Assembly (NCBI RefSeq): GCF_042847215.1
Contig: NZ_AP031500.1
Location: forward strand, 2,170,001-2,234,000
DNA: 64,000 bases
Direction: 5' to 3'
Source: Gilvimarinus japonicus
GTDB lineage: Bacteria > Pseudomonadota > Gammaproteobacteria > Pseudomonadales > Cellvibrionaceae
The position numbers and the translations under genes are program-made. Of this stretch, positions 60,601 through 64,000 are shown one piece after another (the stretch's first letter is position 1; the number at the start of each line of letters is the position of its first letter). A model generated the notes under the pieces. It saw only the letters and a program-made list of their open reading frames with translations, did not search any database and was not told the origin of the DNA.

Positions 60601-61166
60601 TCCGTGGTGCGACGCATGCGGTTTTCGGTGTCACGGCGACGCTCTTTGTACTTAGAAATACCGGCGGCTTCTTCGATGTACACCCGCAGCTCTTCGGGCT
60701 TGGCCTCAATTAAGCGCGAGATCATGCCCTGCTCGATGATGGCGTAGCTGCGCGGCCCTAAGCCGGTGCCTAAAAAGATGTCGGTAATATCGCGGCGGCG
60801 GCATTTAGCGCCATTGAGGTAGTAGTTGTTTTGTCCATCGCGGCTAACTTTACGCTTGATGGATATTTCGGTGAAGGCGGCGTACTCACCAGCTAAGGTG
60901 CCATCACTGTTGTCGAACACCAGCTCGATGGAGGCCTGACCAACAGGCTTACGGCCACCCGAACCGTTAAAAATAACGTCCGTCATCGACTCGCCACGCA
61001 GGTTTTTGGCGGATGATTCACCCATAACCCAGCGTACAGCATCGATAATGTTGGATTTTCCGCAGCCGTTGGGGCCCACGACCGCGCCGAGGTTGCTGGG
61101 AAAGTTGACGGTTGTTGGGTCGACGAAGGATTTAAACCCCGCCAATTTAATACATTTTAACCGCAT
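57657..61166 (-). CDS. smc: Chromosome segregation ATPase Smc
   Basis: Core of the Smc-ScpAB condensin, 1169 residues. ABC-type head split at the two ends: Walker A GPNGCGKSNIIDAVRWVMG (about 32), signature LSGGEKALTAIALVFS, Walker B FCMLDEVDAPLDDANV near 1100. Two long coiled coils flank a hinge (about 500-660, with QAALGEKNKAVTGWLEARG just before). AAGGA lies 4-5 nt before the ATG. This shows that the genome has the classical Smc in addition to the MksBEF operon about 5 kb downstream. Confidence 0.98.
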   Translation of the reverse strand: MRLKCIKLAGFKSFVDPTTVNFPSNLGAVVGPNGCGKSNIIDAVRWVMGESSAKNLRGESMTDVIFNGSGGRKPVGQASIELVFDNSDGTLAGEYAAFTEISIKRKVSRDGQNNYYLNGAKCRRRDITDIFLGTGLGPRSYAIIEQGMISRLIEAKPEELRVYIEEAAGISKYKERRRDTENRMRRTTENLERLTDIRDELERQLSRLERQAQAAEKYTEFKKQERQLKAQVQAIKYRELDQQASGKQQAIRELELRMESFVTEQVNKDTTIEKCRTQHAEFSDKFNEVQGRFYAIGADIARVEQSIKHAEERNRQLQADIERTERESNEAQDRLRLDTEKAEQWQEELLEIEPELELVQAAEESSGDLLAEAEEQMQAWQGEWDDFNLRAAEPRQRAEVQQSRIQHLEQVQQRLLSRVEKLNEEKRGLGDTSVDDSEIEQLREQLAELEMLMDEQRERVESYADQLEQLRTDGQRFSEELDSKRSQLQSMRGRHASLDALQQAALGEKNKAVTGWLEARGLSDAPRLAEDVSVTDGWDKALETVLGNTLQAVCVDGIDGTAEFIAELAQGELVLLDRKATAAASSANHTALASHVSASWDVAGLLSGIYVADDLTAALAMRESLKAGESVVTRDGVWLSQHWLKVARDTDASAGVIARRQEIEELDAAIVEAETAVEQLAQDSAENRDQLKIVESDRESVRRELDSHNARHSELRSSISAKQVQLEQLGMRKSRLESEVREAREQMEQEAEQLAEARVILSDAIGAMEQDTDERESLLARRDEIRGRLDGARQKARHDKDKAHELQMRAASLNTQIDSIKLNLARLREQTETLTERREQLAESMSENRDPAEENKMELESALAKRINVEEELSESRRALEAVEHDLREAEQSRNKAEQEVQAVRSHLEQERLAAQTFEVQRKGLAEQLAEDSFDLQTLLDNLEEGAERAPLESELEQLANRISRLGAINLAAIDEYKTESERKNYLDAQNEDLNEALETLENAIKKIDRETRTRFKETFDQVNGGLQELFPKVFGGGHAYLELTGEDMLDTGIAIMARPPGKRNSTIHLLSGGEKALTAIALVFSIFRLNPAPFCMLDEVDAPLDDANVGRYARMVEEMSAQVQFIYITHNKIAMEMAHQLLGVTMHEPGVSRLVTVDVDEAAELAAI

Positions 61167-61434
61167 AGGTCCTTGTCACTCGTTATCTTCGCACGGGGCG
61201 AGTATTGGAAGCTTTGCGACATTCAGAGATTGAGCTGACCCGTACACTGGCGCTCAGAACCCGCAGCGAGCCGAATTTTAACGGAGAATTCTACACATTT
61301 GCCCCTGCGTTTACACCTTTCGCGCAAGCAAAACCGTAATCTTTTTGGGCATTGGGCGAGCATTTTTAGCGCCACGCCAAAGCTCTGTGCAAACTTTAGG
61401 CAAATGGCGCAGTAATCACCCTGAGCGGCTTTCG

Positions 61435-62727
61435 CTACAGCTGAGTATCGATAGTAATCTCCAGAGGCTCCGGCAGCTCGTCAATCGCCAGCGGGCCACG
61501 CAACCCCTGGAGATCCCCAGGGGCGGCACTCACCTGCCCACTTTGGGACACTCGTGCCACTATCTCGATTTGGCCTTTGGCAAACAACCGGTCGGTGCTT
61601 GTCATGGCCATTGTTTCATCCAAGACAATAGTCATAGGAAACTGTGTTGCGGGCAGACGAGTAACCACTAGGGGCATTGGGCCCGCTTGATATTCTCGCG
61701 CATACAAAAACAGAGTGCCGCCCTTGGGTAGCTCCAGATCGGGCGCAAGAGAGACAGTCACCGGAATCGACCAGCTCGACTCGCTCGCAGGCTCTGCTTG
61801 CCCAGATTTTTTTACCCCTGCGACCGACTGACCATGTTGCTCGGCCTCTTTAAGCGCACGCGCGACCCCCGCCATCAGAGCTTGTCGCCCTGGGGCACCC
61901 TCGGGTGTTAGCTTGACGGCTGCGCCCCAATGGCGGGCCGCTTCGGCAAACTCCTGCTGTTCAAACGCAATAATGCCAGCAAGGCCTAAGGCCGTGGTAT
62001 CTTTAGGGTCAACCTCTAAAGCGCGAGCCACTAAAAATTCAACCTCGTCATTTAGCAGGTTGCCATTATTTAAGAATATCGCCTGGGCAAGTGCCGAGGC
62101 ATTACCCGCATCGGCCGGAGCGCTTTGATAGACTTCGCGAAAGCCCCGTTCAGCGGCATCAAAATCGCCAATTTGGCTGCCATAGCGGCCTAGCAAATAC
62201 CAGTATTGAGTGTTTTCTGGGTGGTTAACCAGGCGCGCTTCTATCGCTTCTAGTAGTTCGCGGGTACGCTCGGGATCGGGCGCTTGGCCGGCTTGCATCA
62301 ACGCCATATTGTCGCGCTCAAGCTCTTGCTGCATTTGCGAGAAGAGCACGTCGCCACTAGAGCCGCGACTAAGGTACATCCAGACACTCGCCATCACCAG
62401 CAGCAGCAAACTCACCACCAGAATACTGCCCCCACGGCGATTAAGCGGCCGCTCGGAGTCAACCCCCTGATCAGCCAAAAAATTGCGCTGCAGCTCAGCG
62501 GTCAGGCGATCGTACTGCGCTTGGTCGATGCGCCCTAGCCGCAACTCACTCTCCAGCTCCGCTACGTGCTCGCGGTACAGGGCTAAATTCTCATCCGTGC
62601 GTTGATCACCCGCCTGAACCGCCTCGCCACTCGCACCCGCCAGGCGCCTTGCCCGCCAGGCGGGCCAAATAAATACCACAACAACAAACAACACCGCTGC
62701 CGCTGCAGCCAACATAAACTCACTCAT
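61435..62727 (-). CDS. ccmI: Cytochrome c maturation protein CcmI (CycH)
   Basis: Membrane-bound apocytochrome c chaperone. 430 residues: N-terminal transmembrane segments (MLAAAAAVLFVVVVFIWPAW and VVSLLLLVMASVWMYL) flanking a cytoplasmic helix-rich loop, then a TPR-containing periplasmic region (about 120-310) with repeats such as NTQYWYLLGRYGSQIGDFDAAERGF. The C-terminal region is beta-like. Overlaps ccmH by 8 bases, as in other Ccm operons. The remaining ccm genes would lie outside the window to the right on this strand. Confidence 0.9.
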   Translation of the reverse strand: MSEFMLAAAAAVLFVVVVFIWPAWRARRLAGASGEAVQAGDQRTDENLALYREHVAELESELRLGRIDQAQYDRLTAELQRNFLADQGVDSERPLNRRGGSILVVSLLLLVMASVWMYLSRGSSGDVLFSQMQQELERDNMALMQAGQAPDPERTRELLEAIEARLVNHPENTQYWYLLGRYGSQIGDFDAAERGFREVYQSAPADAGNASALAQAIFLNNGNLLNDEVEFLVARALEVDPKDTTALGLAGIIAFEQQEFAEAARHWGAAVKLTPEGAPGRQALMAGVARALKEAEQHGQSVAGVKKSGQAEPASESSWSIPVTVSLAPDLELPKGGTLFLYAREYQAGPMPLVVTRLPATQFPMTIVLDETMAMTSTDRLFAKGQIEIVARVSQSGQVSAAPGDLQGLRGPLAIDELPEPLEITIDTQL

Positions 62728-63202
62728 GGGGCTGCTCCTGAGGCTTGCCTGTCGCTGATGATTTTAGTAGCTGATCGAGCTTCGCTTGCTCGCGCGAATC
62801 CAGCGGCTGCTCGAGCTGTTCAGCGCGGCGCTTACGCACCAGCAAAATAATGGCAACAATGGCAATAATCAGCAGTACTATGGGCGCCGCCCACAGCACT
62901 AACGTCGCCCCAGTCAGTGGCGGCCGGTAGAGGATATAGTCACCGTAACGAGCAACCATGTTGTCCGTAATTTCTTTGTCACTGCGCCCATCCTGGATTT
63001 GCTCGTAAATGTCGCGACGTAAATCTTGCGCAATCATCGAATCGGAACCAGCAAGGTTTTGACTCTGGCATGTGGGGCAGCGCATCTCGTTAATGAAGGC
63101 GTTGAAGCGGGACTCATCGACCTCACTATCAAACTGGTATATGGCCTCTGCGGAACACACGGAAGCAAAAAATATCAGTAAAGGAATCAACAGTTTGTGC
63201 AT
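62720..63202 (-). CDS. ccmH: Cytochrome c maturation protein CcmH (thiol-disulfide reductase)
   Basis: Keeps apocytochrome c haem-binding cysteines reduced for ligation. 160 residues: signal peptide/membrane segment (LLIPLLIFFASVCSAEA), the haem-lyase redox motif MRCPTCQSQNLAGSDS with the Cys-x2-Cys pair near residues 42-45, then a membrane helix (LVLWAAPIVLLIIAIVAIILL) and a basic C-terminal tail. Overlaps ccmI by 8 bases. Confidence 0.93.
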   Translation of the reverse strand: MHKLLIPLLIFFASVCSAEAIYQFDSEVDESRFNAFINEMRCPTCQSQNLAGSDSMIAQDLRRDIYEQIQDGRSDKEITDNMVARYGDYILYRPPLTGATLVLWAAPIVLLIIAIVAIILLVRKRRAEQLEQPLDSREQAKLDQLLKSSATGKPQEQPHE

Positions 63203-63327
63203 CTTTAATGACCTTATTCGTGTTTAAGCGAGTATACCGACCCACCGCATTGTATGCGAGTATACAGCCGTGTATCGGGCCCGCTTTTTAAGCGCATAAA
63301 AAAAGTGTAACAATTCAAAAAAAGTGG

Positions 63328-63355
63328 TTGACGTCAGCGCGCGAATCATTAGAAT
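63328..63355 (+). promoter_or_regulatory. Promoter of the tRNA-Val/tRNA-Asp operon
   Basis: TTGACG (63328-63333), 16-nt spacer, TAGAAT (63350-63355), with the first tRNA beginning 17 nt after the -10 box. Five of six consensus matches at both boxes. Confidence 0.8.
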
Positions 63356-63372
63356 ACGCACCTTCTGAACGC

Positions 63373-63448
63373 GGGTGGTTAGCTCAGCTGGGAGAGCATC
63401 GCCCTTACAAGGCGAGGGTCACAGGTTCGATCCCTGTACCACCCACCA
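63373..63448 (+). tRNA. tRNA-Val (anticodon TAC)
   Basis: 76-nt tRNA with encoded CCA. Acceptor GGGTGGT pairs with ACCACCC, discriminator A. The D arm (TAGCTCAGCTGGGAGAGCA) and T arm (ACAGGTTCGATCCCTGT) are standard. The anticodon loop CTTACAA gives TAC, reading GUA/GUG and related valine codons. Confidence 0.97.
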
Positions 63449-63478
63449 CTTAACAGTTTGTACCGGGTTAAGTTTTGC

Positions 63479-63555
63479 GGACCGGTAGTTCAGTTGGTTA
63501 GAATGCCGGCCTGTCACGCCGGAGGTCGCGGGTTCGAGTCCCGTCCGGTCCGCCA
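63479..63555 (+). tRNA. tRNA-Asp (anticodon GTC)
   Basis: 77-nt tRNA with encoded CCA. Acceptor GGACCGG pairs with CCGGTCC, discriminator G. Anticodon GTC is in the loop CTGTCAC, with the T arm GCGGGTTCGAGTCCCGT. It follows tRNA-Val by 30 nt. Its 3' half, from 63539 on, forms the first copy of a 62-nt direct repeat. Confidence 0.97.
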
Positions 63556-63600
63556 CTATTTAAAAAGGCTCCACATTATGTGGGGCCTTTTTTTATGTCT
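63539..63600 (+). repeat. First copy of a 62-nt direct repeat: tRNA-Asp 3' end plus terminator
   Basis: The block runs from the T-arm/acceptor end of tRNA-Asp through the CCA and the terminator hairpin to TGTCT at 63600. It recurs at 63732-63793 with only a one-base difference in an A-run and another in a T-run. A direct repeat of a tRNA 3' end is the usual mark of a site-specific integration attachment (att) pair, or of unequal recombination between tandem tRNAs. Confidence 0.9.
63567..63594 (+). terminator. Terminator of the tRNA operon
   Basis: GGCTCCACA (63567-63575), loop TTA, TGTGGGGCC (63579-63587) and seven T's (63588-63594): a strong intrinsic terminator 11 nt after the tRNA-Asp CCA. 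Confidence 0.92.
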
Positions 63601-63731
63601 GCTAAATATGTCCATGTTCGCCGGACGGGACGATGAAGCCGCGAAGCGGTGTTCGACCAATTCGCCGGGAGCGAATTGGCACAGCGCGAAGGCGCTGCCC
63701 GTAGGGTGGACGCCTGGACGGCGGCCATGTT
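63601..63731 (+). repeat. Palindrome-rich segment between the two direct repeats
   Basis: 131 bp with several stems: CCAATTCGC/GCGAATTGG at about 63657-63679, CAGCGC/GCGCTG nearby, CCGC/GCGG at about 63634-63644. No protein-coding support. It looks like a small REP-like or non-autonomous element trapped between the repeats. Confidence 0.65.
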
Positions 63732-63793
63732 TCCCGTCCGGTCCGCCACTATTTAAAAAAGGCTCCACATTATGTGGGGCCTTTTTTATGTCT
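63732..63793 (+). repeat. Second copy of the 62-nt direct repeat with its terminator
   Basis: Begins TCCCGTCCGGTCCGCCACTA, i.e. a tRNA-Asp acceptor end without the rest of the tRNA, and ends with the same terminator: GGCTCCACA (63761-63769), loop, TGTGGGGCC (63773-63781), T's to about 63787. No second complete tRNA lies upstream of it. Confidence 0.9.
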
Positions 63794-64000
63794 ATTCAAA
63801 ACTTCTGATAATACTGAGCTTGATCTCTTACCCCAAATAGGCCTCCACTCGACTCAGTCGCAGGGGTCAAAAGCGGCACCTCTTAGCCGTATTACCTGTA
63901 TACCTCACGACCCAACATCTCTTACAGGCCTTTTCCACAAGCCTTTACCGTCAACGATGCCCCCTCCGGTGACGCAAAGCATGACTAATCAGGCAATAAA
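63794..64000. other. Window end, no feature seen
   Basis: 207 bases after the second repeat. I see no gene start, tRNA or clear hairpin. It may be the leader of a gene outside the window. Confidence 0.5.

Noticed and set aside
63458..63808. 116-codon frame across tRNA-Asp and the direct repeats
   Set aside because: It covers a tRNA and two terminators; the encoded peptide is the well-known spurious product of tRNA 3' ends.
1..64000. CRISPR array, insertion sequence or prophage
   Set aside because: No regularly spaced repeats, transposase or phage structural genes were seen on either strand.

Overview
The window is a gene-dense stretch of a gammaproteobacterial chromosome, mostly housekeeping genes, with moderately high GC. 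Marker genes (fab cluster, rne with a long structured leader, tusDCBE, aguAB, cmoM, smc-zipA-ligA, ccmH/ccmI) and a polyserine-linker lipoprotein suggest a marine Cellvibrionaceae-type bacterium (Saccharophagus, Teredinibacter or Simiduia-like). That placement is an inference from gene content and style, not a database result. No phage, insertion sequence or CRISPR array was seen.

Layout. At 1-7.7 kb, reading leftwards, lies the fatty-acid cluster yceD-rpmF-plsX-fabD-fabG-acpP-fabF-pabC-mltG followed by the start of glnS. Next come maf (+), a HAD phosphatase and rluC (-). rne (+) follows, with a 0.7 kb structured leader, then tRNA-Ser(TGA), a Bax-inhibitor-1 protein and the tusDCBE sulfur relay (10.3-16.9 kb). 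From 16.9 to 26.2 kb most genes face left: an alanine symporter, a D-cysteine desulfhydrase-like enzyme, an isolated yajC, a short AraC-type protein, a set aguA-aguB-GGDEF-bcp, and a lipoprotein pair including a zinc-metalloprotease-like protein. From 26.4 to 35.3 kb are a DnaJ-domain membrane protein, cmoM (-), a GIY-YIG protein, a DTW-domain tRNA modifier, an M16C peptidase and a PP2C phosphatase/Ser-Thr kinase pair. Then come uvrB (-) and fumC (+), a GNAT protein, a LysR/azoreductase/pirin redox module, two unknown proteins and an ABC exporter (35.3-45.1 kb).

The most interesting region is 45.2-61.2 kb. Eleven genes, all on the minus strand and tightly spaced, run smc, zipA, ligA, an unknown gene, hemB, a DUF3012-like membrane protein, mksF, mksE, mksB, a voltage-gated cation channel and a DUF815 AAA ATPase. 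This puts the classical Smc condensin and a complete second condensin of the MksBEF/Wadjet JetABC type within 14 kb, without the JetD nuclease. The channel carries a calcium-channel-like selectivity filter. Whether channel and ATPase act with the condensin is open.

At the right end are ccmI and ccmH (cytochrome c maturation) and a tRNA-Val(TAC)/tRNA-Asp(GTC) operon. The 3' end of tRNA-Asp together with its terminator is duplicated about 190 bp downstream around a palindrome-rich segment, which looks like the scar of a tRNA-associated rearrangement or a small repeat element.
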